From Stratiolaelaps scimitus (taxonomy: Eukaryota; Arthropoda; Arachnida; Mesostigmata; Laelapidae): a stretch of DNA of 64,000 bases. A program made the translations under genes and the position numbers. Below, in pieces: positions 34,970 through 45,425 of this stretch (positions within the stretch are counted from its first letter, which is position 1; every line of letters begins with the position of its first letter). The notes beneath the pieces were generated by a model that saw only the letters and a program-made list of their open reading frames with translations, made no database searches and had not been told where the DNA came from. The DNA is taken from contig JABWDB010000004.1 in NCBI GenBank assembly GCA_019614645.1, forward strand, positions 1,178,001-1,242,000, written 5' to 3'.

Positions 34970-36083
34970 GTGGCGTCTGCGCTCGTAGTCTATGTCACAG
35001 GAGTCGATTTTTTTGGTGTGCAGTGGAACGTAGAAGGCACTACTTGGGCTCTGTCGCTACTTCTACTATTGGCCTGCAAGAAAATCGATGTCATCATCCT
35101 CATTGAGTCGTGGGAGACGAAACTCTTCGAGATGCTGGGCTACTCCGCAGTCCACATCTGTCTCCGGGACGAGGCCGCTCAAGTGGCGGAGTGTCGGTGT
35201 TGTGCACGCAGAAGCTCGGCGAGGTCAGTGTGATGCTTGCCGAAGATAATGTTATAGCGTTAAGGGGCGCTAGCTACAGCATCATAGTAGCATTAGCTAT
35301 GATGCTGCACCTAGCGCCTAGTACGTTCGAGCACATAAAACACGTTCGGCCACCCAATACAGAGAACACAGCTAAATTTCGCAGGTGAGGCCACCGGTCC
35401 GCTCCGCATCGATGGAACCAGGTTGAAATATGTTAATAGTTTCAAGTGCATAGGAGTGGTGTTGTCCACAAACGGACGCTCCTCGTAGAGCACATTCACG
35501 CACAGAACACGAACTGCGATGGTTGCAAGTGTGGGAATCCGAACGCCGTCGAGACTCTCACTCCGAAGGGCGTGAGCCTTGTTCGAGATAAAGGTGTCGC
35601 CGGTTGCGTCCCATCGCATATAAGTCATTTGGGAGCACCTATCGTCGAGGCAGCTCAAAAGGCTAGATCGAATTCAGCCTTCGTTCCTAAAGCGAGCCCT
35701 GGGCCTACGTCGTTCTCCGCTGAACAGATATGTATATCTAGCGAGCGATACAGCCCTATTCGTAAAGGATTTGAATAGCAGATTTAATCTTCCATCCACA
35801 CCAGTTTATCAGGACTTCATCAATATATGGGAGAGAAAGGTGGCAGAAATCAATCGCGATTTCTACAGCACGGGGGCGATGACAACCGAAACCTGGAAAC
35901 TGGCTGGTAGGACAAATCGGCATGTCGCGGTTCATGGTTTTCATCACATATTGTATGCGACAGAGGGGTTTCACAGTCCATCCCATACTTGCTTCTGTGG
36001 TGAGGCGTGCCCCAAATACCACGAAGCGACCTGTGCTGCTGTACCTTCCCTAGGCAGCTTCGCGGAGAAGGTGCAATTGTTAT
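34970..36083 (+). pseudogene. LINE-C relic: endonuclease start joined to reverse-transcriptase thumb
   Basis: The 5' part (34970-35295) resembles a LINE endonuclease. One frame reads D-V-I-I-L-I-E-S-W, with the catalytic-type Glu, and L-G-Y. After a frameshift the other frame reads G-R-S-S-G-G-V-S-V-L. From about 35398 to 36083 another frame, with three internal stops, gives the C-terminal part of an ORF2. It reads L-K-Y-V-N-S-F-K-C-I-G-V-V-L, then I-W-E-H-L, then R-A-L-G-L-R-R-S-P-L-N-R-Y-V-Y-L-A, ending in a Cys/His cluster C-F-C-G-E-A-C-P-K-Y-H-E-A-T-C. The whole catalytic palm (motifs A to C) is missing between them, so the copy has a large internal deletion. An AAATAAATA string follows near 36148. 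It is dead and distinct in sequence from LINE-A and LINE-B. Confidence 0.72.
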
Positions 36084-36084
36084 A

Positions 36085-37155
36085 ACTACTCCTTGTAATG
36101 TTTATAGCAGACGTTCAAACAAGACCGTTGTAATTTTTTTAAAACACAAATAAATATCTAATGTTATAAACGGCCAATAATACCTGATTCTTCAAAGGCA
36201 TATGCTTCTGACTTTCAATGGCGGTCTATGAGCGAGAATTACAGGGAATACTAGGGAACATTTTCGAAAGCCAAATGGAAAAAATCGTATAGCTGGGACT
36301 GGAAACAAGCGAAGGGTAAAGTAAACGAATTCGGCGAAAAGAGAGGATTTACCGCATTACCGTATAATTTCTCAATGGGTTTCCAGGAGCGTTGTCGCGG
36401 ATAGTACCTTTTGACATTTGCGATCCATCAACAGAAACGAACGGGCGTCGTACGCGAGCAGGATCTTGTCAGAAGCTATCACCCTTCGAGTGTTAGAGGT
36501 TAGGTTCTAAAAGAGCGCATCCTCTTTGTAGACAGAAGAGTGTTGAAGTCGAAGCTGTTCAGATATACAACGATAACCAAGGGATGTTGTTGACAACTGC
36601 AGTTCCAACAACCCTTCGCCACGTTTATCGCTGCTGTCATCGTTGACATCCTGCCCGCGCGTTGTCCAATAACAACGATGATGTGGGCTTCAAATTTAGC
36701 TTCGTGAAAGTCTCTGGTAAAAGGCCCTTCTGGCTGGACAGCCGACAATTAGAGATACCACTGACTCGCCTGCAATTTATTTCGACATCTGTAGTAGCAG
36801 CGACTCACAAGCACACCTTTCCTTGAGGCCCTTCGCAGCAGAGAACTGGTCGAAAAGGACCATATTTTCGCATTGTTTTTACTAACTGGAGCACCTTTGA
36901 CAGAAATACACACAGGCACTGGCGTGAATAAATAAGAGAAACAGCTTCTTTATTGATCACGCATGTTGTGTATGGAGTGTGCGTGTGTGTGTGTGTCGAA
37001 AGTGAATAAATAGAGAATGACTGGACAATAGTCGATAAACAAGAGAAAGGCGGACGAAGCGGCCAGTTGGTTGTCGTTTTACCGTGTTCTTTTAATATAG
37101 AGTACTATACGTATATATTTTGAGCTTTACATATTTTGAGCTCTCTAACTAGACC
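36085..37155. other. Anonymous sequence, nothing recognised
   Basis: One minus-strand frame of 82 codons (36748-36500) has no motif. A short (GT)n lies near 36982-36996. Confidence 0.4.
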
Positions 37156-37159
37156 ACTA

Positions 37160-37480
37160 TTAGGCGTTTACCCATTCGATGGAAATCGTTAGGTGTTGAA
37201 TGTCGTTAAGCACCTTCACGATGGACCTTAAGAGGGATGCCGTTGTAGCCCTTCATTTGACTGGTAAGCAGGCATATGAGATAGTCAAGGACCTGAAGTA
37301 TCTCGGAATGAATCGGCTTGTCATGAATCGAACTGCGAGGAGATACAAGGAGAGAGGCAATATCGCTAAACGCCATGCCCATTGCGTAAAACGGACCACA
37401 ACCCTCAACAGAAAGTGCGAAAAAGTGATTTATACCACCGATTGTGGTATAAACGTCGACGTATTGCCAGAAAACTAGCA
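37160..37480 (+). pseudogene. Tc1/mariner-type transposase N-terminal relic
   Basis: A 92-codon frame (37200-37478) reads L-K-R-D-A-V-V-A-L-H, then G-K-Q-A-Y-E-I-V-K-D-L, then N-R-T-A-R-R-Y-K-E-R-G-N-I-A-K-R. This is the pattern of the first helix-turn-helix DNA-binding domain of Tc1/mariner transposases (helix, K-x-x-x-E-I-V, R-T-x-x-R-Y-x-E-x-G). The second helix-turn-helix and the DDE/DDD catalytic domain are absent; after about residue 66 similarity fades. The TTAGGCG at 37160, just upstream, starts like the TTAGGCTG terminal repeat of the 57-kb mariner, but the match is too short to call. It belongs to a different family from the 57-kb element. Confidence 0.6.
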
Positions 37481-37599
37481 ATAAGGGGGCACAATTAAGA
37501 ATCACTCGCACCCAGCTACTATACAAGCGAGTTAAAGTGAGTTCTTCTTCTATAGACCTCTTGAATATTTCCCCTTCGAGTGTGAATCAGCCGTCTGAC

Positions 37600-37690
37600 T
37601 TGCTTTCCTTTGCATCGTGACATATCTGAGAACTTAAGCATTGTAAAACTGCAGTTCCTTTAATAAACCAATGAAGCTTTACCTTAACAT
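37600..37690 (+). repeat. Orphan LINE/SINE 3' tail, copy 1
   Basis: It reads TTTGCATCGTGACAT, then GAGAACTTAAGCATTGTAA, then CTGCAGTTCCTTTAATAAAC and ACCTTAAC. It matches the 3' tail of the SINE at 3357-3652 and of LINE-B at 45333-45380. No SINE head or reverse transcriptase is visible upstream, so it is a short 5'-truncated insertion of either partner. Confidence 0.75.
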
Positions 37691-38601
37691 TTAGTTATCT
37701 TATACCTATCCGCTTCAAATATTCGTTATTCTGCATACATTTATACTGCTAGTACTGTATATAATCAATACAAATAGATCCTGTCGCAACAAAACAGCAA
37801 CCGTTTGAGTAATAGACTTAATGAAGGTGGCGAAATGAACCGCATGTATTGTGGATAATTATGTATCATATATTTATCATAAAAAAATATGCTGTAAATT
37901 ACTGCGTAAGATTGGTAGTTGCTGGCTTTGATCAGACCGCGAATCAACTTGTTCCACAGTGATGTGTCCGAATTGGAAGGCCAAGTTCCCAAAGATAGAA
38001 AGCCTCTGAAACTCTGCAAGCCACCTCTATGATTTGACTGCCGCTGTGACGGAGTACCGGATTCACAATAGTGTAAATATGTATCGTTTCACTAACTTCG
38101 CGCGATATTGTACATTCGAAATGGTCCTCACTTCGCTACGAGTAAGGTCTTTAACGTGGGTATAGGTGTTAAGATGTTTCGGCACCTCCAAGGCAAACTG
38201 TCCATCTGCCATACAAATTCGCCGTTCATGAAAGGGAATACGCTGACCTGTAATCGTGGCTTTTAATGAAATACGTACTGAGTAAGTTAGATATGTTTCG
38301 GTTAGCTAGCGTAGGTTCTTGCGTCCAGGCGGGATTTGCCTAGAACGCTGATTCAGGCTCTATTTTTAGACGTCGGACGGCGGGGAAGGGACGCCGGGAA
38401 GACAAAGTTCCCTTGTTCTCCCTAGAGAAAGCCGACGTTTTTGTGGTCATTTCGTGCAGCTGTTCTGTGTGATAAGGGTGCTGCGTCGAATATCGCTTTT
38501 GATCAGGATGGGTGATATCTCAAGGGGTTGGTATTGGTCAAGTCCTGGGTTTTTTTATTGGAGGCAACATATGGCAAGACATACGAGATCGAATGTACCT
38601 A

Positions 38602-38629
38602 AATATATATATATATATATATATATATA
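38602..38629. repeat. (AT)n microsatellite
   Basis: About 14 AT units. Frames crossing it show Ile-Tyr repeats, which are translation artefacts. Confidence 0.93.
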
Positions 38630-39444
38630 CGTATTGCTCGGTTTACGGGACATGCCGAAGTATTCTGTTTAAGTTTTGGGTAAGTTCATATTGCACTGCC
38701 TCTGTGCCGTGTTGTACCAGGGCATTTTGCGTGTATGCAATAACACGAAAACGGGATCTTTAGGTCAAACGCTTTTGAGCCACAAGTTCACCAATTCTCA
38801 ACGTATGTGGATTATATGAAGTGCGACGGAAAGCCTTCGAGGCGCGTCAGGCTACGTGAAAACTCCACAGATGGCTATAAAACCCATTTCTAGGTACTTA
38901 ATATTCATCTGAAATATTTCAACTTGAGCAACCCACCCCAGAAAAACGAGAACTATCACAAACTGAACAGGGAACATTTTCCGGGAAATTAAGTCGTTGC
39001 ATAGTAAGGACTAGATATCACTTTGGGCCGGCACATCGAACTCTCTAAACTGCGAGGCAACCTTCAATTTTTCAGCTCACTTTTGTCAAATGCCCACATT
39101 ACTGAAAGCCCATTAATTCGCTCTTTGAATAAATGTTTTATGCTTCAATGGAAATGTCTTGAGACAGAGGAAATGCTTGCATAATACTTCGTACACAAAT
39201 AATAGAGAATGTGAAAGACACGATTGTGAATATACTCACTTTCGTAAGCAATGATCGACAATGATCTATGCAAAATGTGGTATCTCGATATTTAACATTA
39301 GCGTTTATTGGGACTCACAAAGCTAAGTAACTACCACATTGAAATATTTCCTGAACCTTTTTCCCGTTGTGCAGGGATTCGCTAAAAATTATTTCCGGAG
39401 ATATAACAGTGTGTGTGAGGTATAAACAAAAATGGATTGCCCCG

Positions 39445-39528
39445 CTGCTTGGTGACATATAACAGAACTTAAGCATTGTAAAATTGCAGTTCCTTTAGTA
39501 AACCAATATAAACCTTTACCTTCAACGA
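39445..39528 (+). repeat. Orphan LINE/SINE 3' tail, copy 2
   Basis: It reads GGTGACATATAACAG, then AACTTAAGCATTGTAA, then TTGCAGTTCCTTTAGTAAAC and AACCTTTACCTT. It is nearly the same as the tail at 37600-37690 and the minus-strand SINE tail at 3357-3435. Only the 3' end is present. Confidence 0.75.
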
Positions 39529-40125
39529 ATATTTTGGTATTGGCAATAGCGCCTTATGAAAAGTTCAATGAAAGATTTTCAAGAAGGTATACACTTTACA
39601 TAGAACAAAATAGGAGGTTGGCTGGCAACGTCGTGTTGTTCAACCAGTCTGGTTGTAGTGGTTTTGTCACAATACAAACGTCCCATTCTTCGGAAGGTAT
39701 TTCTTCAACTTGTCATGGCTGAGAGGATGCTGATTTTCGCCCTTGTTATCGCTGCGCCGGTTCCGGACATTCTGCCCAGTTTGCACAGCATTTCTAAATA
39801 TTTCAGATCAGGGTTGAAGAGCTGTGTGGACCAGGTAGAGCAGAGACAGCATCGGTTAAACATAGTCAAATGCAACTTTTCGTTGCACTTTAACCGATCG
39901 AGATTCTTTGAGGACTTGCCAGGTTACAGATTCGAAATGAAAAATTTCAGGAATCCCAACACCTCGAATACATACTGAGGTCAAAAGTGCATAGGTCGGT
40001 AACGGTCTGGCTCAAAGACCCCAGAGCCGATGTTGTGGTTCCCGTAGAATAAAGGATAACAATCCCCACAACTTGAACTTTCTCTGAATTGAATTGTAGC
40101 CACCCACTGCTCTTCTCGTGGAACA

Positions 40126-40190
<65 letters not shown>
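40126..40190. repeat. (TA)n microsatellite
   Basis: About 65 bases of alternating T/A with one C interruption near 40135. Confidence 0.95.
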
Positions 40191-40191
<1 letters not shown>

Positions 40192-40194
40192 GGT

Positions 40195-41400
40195 AATATC
40201 ATAAAGTAGGATTTGAGTAAATAAGATAATATTTGCCAGCTCTGCAGCGGTATTACTTTGAGATTGCGAACAGTTTTTTGAGTATAATATTAATGTACAC
40301 TACGCTGGAGACTGCTGTTAAAACTAGGATGAGATCTAGTCCATTCGAGTCATCTGCCGTCCAACCATATGACTTGCACCAAAAACATACGTGTGGTAAT
40401 ACATTGCTGGTAATACACTCATCGAACGAAATTCATAAAAATAAATTCGGAGAGACATTTTGTTAGCTATTGCATTGTCCCGAAGAGTAGGTATCACCAA
40501 GAACTAGAATCTTGCACCTGCTACACAAGTCTTTCTCTCTATTTCCATATCTAGTTATCTATCTATCGATACCTATATTGCTCTCTCTCTCTCTCTCTTA
40601 GATTCTATCTGCCTTCTGGAGGAAAGACAATCCCAACGCTTCGTTAAGCCATATTACATAATAGTTCCCAACCTCATATATAGTTTGCCAATAATGGAGT
40701 TATTCCCTATTGGTTTCGTGGTCTCGTTCAAAGGAATGAATGCCCACAAAACGAGATGAGAGACACTCCGACTCGTCAGCTTATGCGCCATGTTCACTAT
40801 GGCATCCTGATAGCCACCAGGGACCTTGAATAAGGATGTCTCACAAGGTTGCCAGCAAAAATAGATTACTCTATTGTGCGTTCGCATGGAATGGATGAGG
40901 GGCTGGATAGAAAAACAGATCTCACGAGGTTCTATATGTCCTTACGATGCCGGCCAGTTACATAGCTAGAGACTAGCTCGTGTACTAATTGCTGCGCGAA
41001 TGTTATAGCGAACACTATTCATAAGCTGTTACCCCAGCATTTCTTGTTGCCAGACATTACGACTGGTATATAAGGTAAATAAACTGCATCGATTTGACCA
41101 TAAAAAAACACGCGGGAAAGAGCGATTTTCCAACAACCCTCGAGTAGCCTCGTGGACTCAACATTTTTAATGTGTCATCATAATCACAAGGCTTTCTACT
41201 CAGTTTTCATTTATATACATATTTTCATTAATATTATTGAGGCGTCGTCTCTGTGTACGTCCCAACTTGCCGGCGTCCTTTTCCCCCCTGCCAGTTTTTC
41301 TTCAAATCCCATTATTTTCAACGAAATGTTTCCTTTCGAAATGTTTTCAACGAATCGTTTGTAATTTAGTTTTACCTGCCCGTTGTTCCAACCTCAAGCC
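40195..41400. other. Anonymous sequence, possible LINE-A-like 3' tail
   Basis: A (CT)n tract lies at 40580-40598. At about 41077-41098 the string AATAAACTGCATCGATTTGA resembles the 3' end of LINE-A copy 1 (AATAAAGTGCATTGATTTGA at 10178-10197). Nothing upstream of it could be matched. No gene is recognised. Confidence 0.35.
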
Positions 41401-41419
41401 CGCATACCCGGGGACAGTA

Positions 41420-42430
41420 TCAGTTACTTTGCATTTTGCAATGATTCCTGATGCCTTCGAGTCTTTAATAGTCCTAGACGCCTATTCCTCTCTATTCTCT
41501 CAATAAAACTCCTATTCTCGTCTCGTTCAACCTTTCGTTTATTGGAGCATTGTCCGGAATTTACATCTCTTGCCAAATTTTTTTTGGTTAAATTGCGGTC
41601 ATCACAGTGCCGGTACAAACAGTCGATAGCCTTAGTCACCTATCTGACAGGCCATCCAGGGGATACAAGTAAACAGGATACAGTGATACCTTGTAAACTA
41701 CTAAAAGAAGTATTATATATGTATACCTCACTAATCGATACAATCTCGAATTCATTCTTCATTAGCCTCATCGTGGTCATCGCATAACCACACTCGTCTA
41801 CCTACTTTCTATCCAAGTTCCTTAGCTTTGGATCCCGCCTGCGTCGAATTGCCCTGGCACATTTAGCGTGTAACATTTTGCAACGTGTAACATCATTTTA
41901 GTTGCCCAGTTGCCACCTATCAGTGCCATGCCATCAATGTCTTCAGTCATATTTCGTATGGTGCCCCTTTGCTTGTGGCTCTCTCACCAAGAAACACAAA
42001 CTAGATCTGCTACTTCAAATTGTCATTCGTTAAATTATGCCGCGCTTGTGTTCCCACTCGCATATCGCGTGTCAGCAGGAAGCACAGAGCCTTTATTGTT
42101 TGATCCTCCCATACCCCAACGTTGTCTCCTTTTAAAACGTTATCGTTATTTACAAGTTCGACACCTAAATACCTACGCGCCTCCCTGAATTCTATTTTCG
42201 TTCCCTGAATATAAATTGCGCTCCCTGCCCGTATCTCTCCAGAGAGTACCGCGTTTGCAGACTTTTTCTCGTTAAATTCCAACCCGACATCCTTTACTTT
42301 TTTTCTCTCACAGATATCTAATAGCATCTTTTGTAGATCTTCCCACAAAACGGCCGTGGCATCCGCAATGTAAGGTCCAATGTAAGGTCGAAAAATATGC
42401 TCAACCCTATCGGACGCGCACATTATCAGA
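41420..42430 (-). pseudogene. LINE-E relic: reverse-transcriptase palm/thumb fragment (minus strand)
   Basis: The supported part is a minus-strand frame at 42423-42010. It reads I-A-D-A-T-A-V-L, then E-D-L-Q-K-M-L-L-D, then G-L-E-F-N-E-K-K-S, then R-R-Y-L-G-V-E-L. This is the order after the catalytic Y-A-D-D box in reverse transcriptases: palm helix, G-L-x-x-N-x-x-K-S, and the Y-L-G strand before the thumb. The Y-A-D-D itself has become I-A-D-A, losing a catalytic Asp. The 5' part (motifs A and B) was not found in the CT-rich sequence above 42430. Downstream, to about 41420, minus-strand frames of 71 codons and less may be the decayed C-terminus, with no motif to prove it. It is non-functional. 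Confidence 0.6.
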
Positions 42431-42434
42431 AAGC

Positions 42435-43725
42435 CTGGCTAGCTCTCTTTCTCTTACGACCTCTCTCTCGCCACTGATTCTCTCTACCTATACAACGTAA
42501 GAATAGGAAAACTCCGCATGGACGTCCGTGTCGCAGGCTTTTTTTTGCTCTCCTTTAGAACATATAGCACAGTCTTCCAGCCTACGCCCTAGTCTGAAAC
42601 GGCTCGGACACGTCTCGTAAAAAAAAGGCCGCTCATTTGTGGTGGTTCGTGTTGGGTTGTGGGATGTACTATCTCCTATCTAATACTCTTGCCTCCCTCC
42701 CGCCTTCTTCTATCTGTTAGGCTGAAGTGTGTGTACGTGTGGCCTATAAATTGGTTAGCATTTTGACATAAAGAGGCAGCTCAGTATTTTACGAAGATAT
42801 CGATACCAGTGTTCGTCGAGACCAGGTCATTTCATGCCTACATTAAATATCTACACCGTTAACCGCAACGCTATATTTTCCTCTTAATTTTTTTTTACGA
42901 TGACTGAATAGTGTCACCTACCAGATAATTCGCTATATTCGGTCCGATTATTCAAGCCAATCTTTGCCTAGATTAGAAGCTACATAAATTCGCGCAAATA
43001 TATCCTTCTATTCCAAGTCGCAATCCCGCCTATCATGCCTCGAGCAGTTTATTAGCAGGCCTTAATCAGCTAGATATTATATACCATAAAATAGCACGTA
43101 TGTACAGCCTAGATACGACACATGAGACACACACATTCTCCGCGCTATATGATTAAAGCACTTCGCTCTGGACGGAATTTGTTTTCGAAATACATATTCA
43201 ACCGAGTTCAATATGGACGAGCTATATATGATACAAATGGCAACCGAGAGCAACAGCTTCTAGTTCCCTATACTCTCGGTTCATTGCCACCAGGGGATAA
43301 TCTGTTATATGCGGCGTAGTAGTCCCTCCCACCTGGTGGTCCCACGGGACCAATTGCAGCGAATAGCCGAGAATCGAAGATACGAACCAGGGGCGGGAGC
43401 GAAGATATCAAGTGATAAAGATACGCTACATAAATGTGGGCGTTCTCAAATCGGGAAAAATGCGAATGCTACATTTTATTACTAAGTGCGTCCACTCGAC
43501 TCGATAGCGATAGCTGAAGAGTTCACAGCAACAACATTGAATGCTATAGCAAGAATTTTGATGGGCGAAACAGGTTTAGCTCAGATGGGATATTTCTTAG
43601 CTGGAAATTGAAACATCGTAATGATTCAATGTTTGACTCAAGTTGTATATGCTATTCGTGCTGTGGGGTTCGAATGCACGGTTTCCACGGTGGCAATTTT
43701 CGGCCAGTTGGAAGACATAAATGTC
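42435..43725. other. Anonymous sequence, nothing recognised
   Basis: CT-rich near 42430-42480 with several poly-T/A runs. Frames are short and motif-free on both strands. Confidence 0.4.
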
Positions 43726-43727
43726 TT

Positions 43728-43728
<1 letters not shown>

Positions 43729-43758
<30 letters not shown>
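43729..43758. repeat. (TA)n microsatellite at the 5' edge of LINE-B
   Basis: About 14 TA units, some 40 bases before the first LINE-B coding similarity. Confidence 0.92.
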
Positions 43759-43763
<5 letters not shown>

Positions 43764-43794
43764 AAAAATTAGGGAACTGTTTATTTTAAAAATA

Positions 43795-45168
43795 AAGGTG
43801 ACCCAAAGATTCCTTAGAACTCTTCCCCAAAGACCCTTGAAGTACCGGCCTATCTCGCTTGTTGACTATCTTTCTTAAGTTGTCGAGAAAGTTGTAATGT
43901 CCAGGCTTGAAAGGCATCTTAACTCGGCGAGTTTCTTCTCAGCATGCCAGTTTGGTTTCCGACGGGCGCGCTCCACTGAGCTCGCACTCGCGCTCTCTGG
44001 CAGGAAGTCGCCGACGCTATTGAGAACGGTCAAGTCTGCTTTGGGCTAATGCTAGATGTGGCGGCCGCCTTCAATTGCCTGCGTCACTCCTTTTTCCTTC
44101 AAATGCTAGAGTGCCTTGGCTGCTCGCCTGAAGTAGTCAGATGGTTCCACTCATATCTCTCAGATAGGAAACAGGCGGTTGCGGTTGGCGACATTTGGTC
44201 GTCGTGGCAGGTGGTTTACACGGGAACCCCCCAAGGGTCTGTCCTGGGACTGTTCATGTTTGTTTGGCCATTATTGTAGGACTGCTGCTTACGCTGATGA
44301 CGCCTCACTCCTGTTTCGCATACGCCCTTCAGAATTGGACTCACATATTCAAGCTGCCGTGGCGAAAGTTGGGGGAGTGCTGAAGTCCTTGGAGAGGTTC
44401 GGACTTGTTGTGAATACCAACGAAACGGGTTTTACTCTGTTGCGCCCAGCACAAAGGACTCCAATGATGGAGCCGGTGTGGCTTTGCGGGCCGCCGATTC
44501 CGATGTCGTCTACGGTTAGATGTCTGGGCCTGACCATTCACGAGACACTGAAGTGGCATGCCCATCTTGAAGCTCTCCTTCCCAAATGTTATGCGACAAT
44601 TTCGTCGATCCGTCGCCTCAGAGAGTGTGGTATTCCCGTCGATGGGTTAATTCTAGTTTACAGAATGCTGCTGTTACTTATGATGTGCTGCGGGATCTCT
44701 ATCCGGGCTAGTGGCTATAAAACGATCATTCGCAGAACCGAGATTGTTCAGAAAGACGCTCTAAGAGCAATTTTTGGTACACGTCGCAGAGACTCGGTTT
44801 TTGCGGATGTTTTTGAGAAATTTGATCTGCTGCCTATAGGTAAGATTTACGTGGTTCATGTCGCACTTCTTGCCTTTAAGATGGTGAGAGGACCAATTCC
44901 CCATGATATTGCCTTTCCAATCACCACAGTCGTCAGAAGATCTAACCGTCGGCCAACAACCTTCGAAAGACCATTCGTCGTAAGAGAACTCAGCCGCTAT
45001 GCTCTTGCACACCGCTTGCCTGCAGTCTGGGGCTCTCTACCTCTACAACCTTTACATCAGCAAACGTGTTTGCGCGGGAGATCAGGAAGCTTATTTGTAA
45101 ATCATGTGGAGGTGCCCTCTGAGGGACACTATAAGGAAACGAATCAGAAAAATTCTCTGTGTTTATAA
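43795..45168 (+). pseudogene. LINE-B reverse transcriptase, one stop and two frameshifts
   Basis: Three frames give one continuous reverse transcriptase. Frame 1 (43795 to about 43995) reads Y-R-P-I-S-L-V-D-Y-L-S, then a TAA, then V-V-E-K-V-V-M-S-R-L-E-R-H-L and Q-F-G-F-R-R. Frame 2 (about 43995-44279) has motif A, L-M-L-D-V-A-A-A-F, and motif B, G-T-P-Q-G-S-V-L-G. Frame 3 (44179-45168) has motif C, A-Y-A-D-D at about 44287-44301. It continues with the primer-grip-like C-L-G-L-T-I strand and a CR1-type C-terminal domain (E-I-V-Q-K-D-A-L-R-A-I-F-G). All three catalytic Asp codons survive. Frames 2 and 3 overlap and switch near 44260. The copy is dead but only moderately decayed. A minus-strand frame at 45012-44761 is an antisense shadow. 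Confidence 0.88.
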
Positions 45169-45386
45169 TTGCTGTTAATGCATGGGCTGTATATAATTTA
45201 TGTGGGCGTTGCCCCTTTTACACTGTTACTTTTATCATAACCAAGAACTGATGTAAATAATGCCGTTTCCAGAAATCGGCCGCAGTTGAAATAATCCATG
45301 AGACGACACTTCCTTTTAGCTATTATTTTTTCGAGAACTTAAGCGTTGTAATAAGACTGCAGTTCCGTTAATAAACCAAGTCTTGT

Positions 45387-45387
<1 letters not shown>

Positions 45388-45420
<33 letters not shown>
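45388..45420. repeat. (TA)n microsatellite, LINE-B 3' end
   Basis: About 14 TA units start a few bases after the LINE-B tail. They may be the element's own terminal repeat expanded, or a TA-rich target. Confidence 0.85.

Positions 45421-45424
<4 letters not shown>

Positions 45425-45425
<1 letters not shown>

Larger units (their letters stand above)
43795..45420 (+). mobile_element. LINE-B: 5'-truncated CR1-like retrotransposon
   Basis: The element begins inside the reverse transcriptase, with no endonuclease upstream, and runs through the C-terminal domain to a 3' untranslated region of about 210 bases. Its last 48 bases (45333-45380) read GAGAACTTAAGCGTTGTAA, then CTGCAGTTCCGTTAATAAAC, followed almost directly by (TA)n. 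Short-repeat 3' ends and lack of a true poly-A are typical of CR1/L2-type LINEs. The 48-base tail is the one shared with the SINE at 3357-3652 and the orphan tails at 37.6 and 39.5 kb. LINE-B is therefore a member, or relative, of the autonomous partner of that SINE family. Confidence 0.85.

Noticed and set aside
39981..40202. Minus-strand frame with long Ile-Tyr repeats, and similar ones at 38454, 43621, 54767 and 58141
   Set aside because: These are translations of (TA)n microsatellites.
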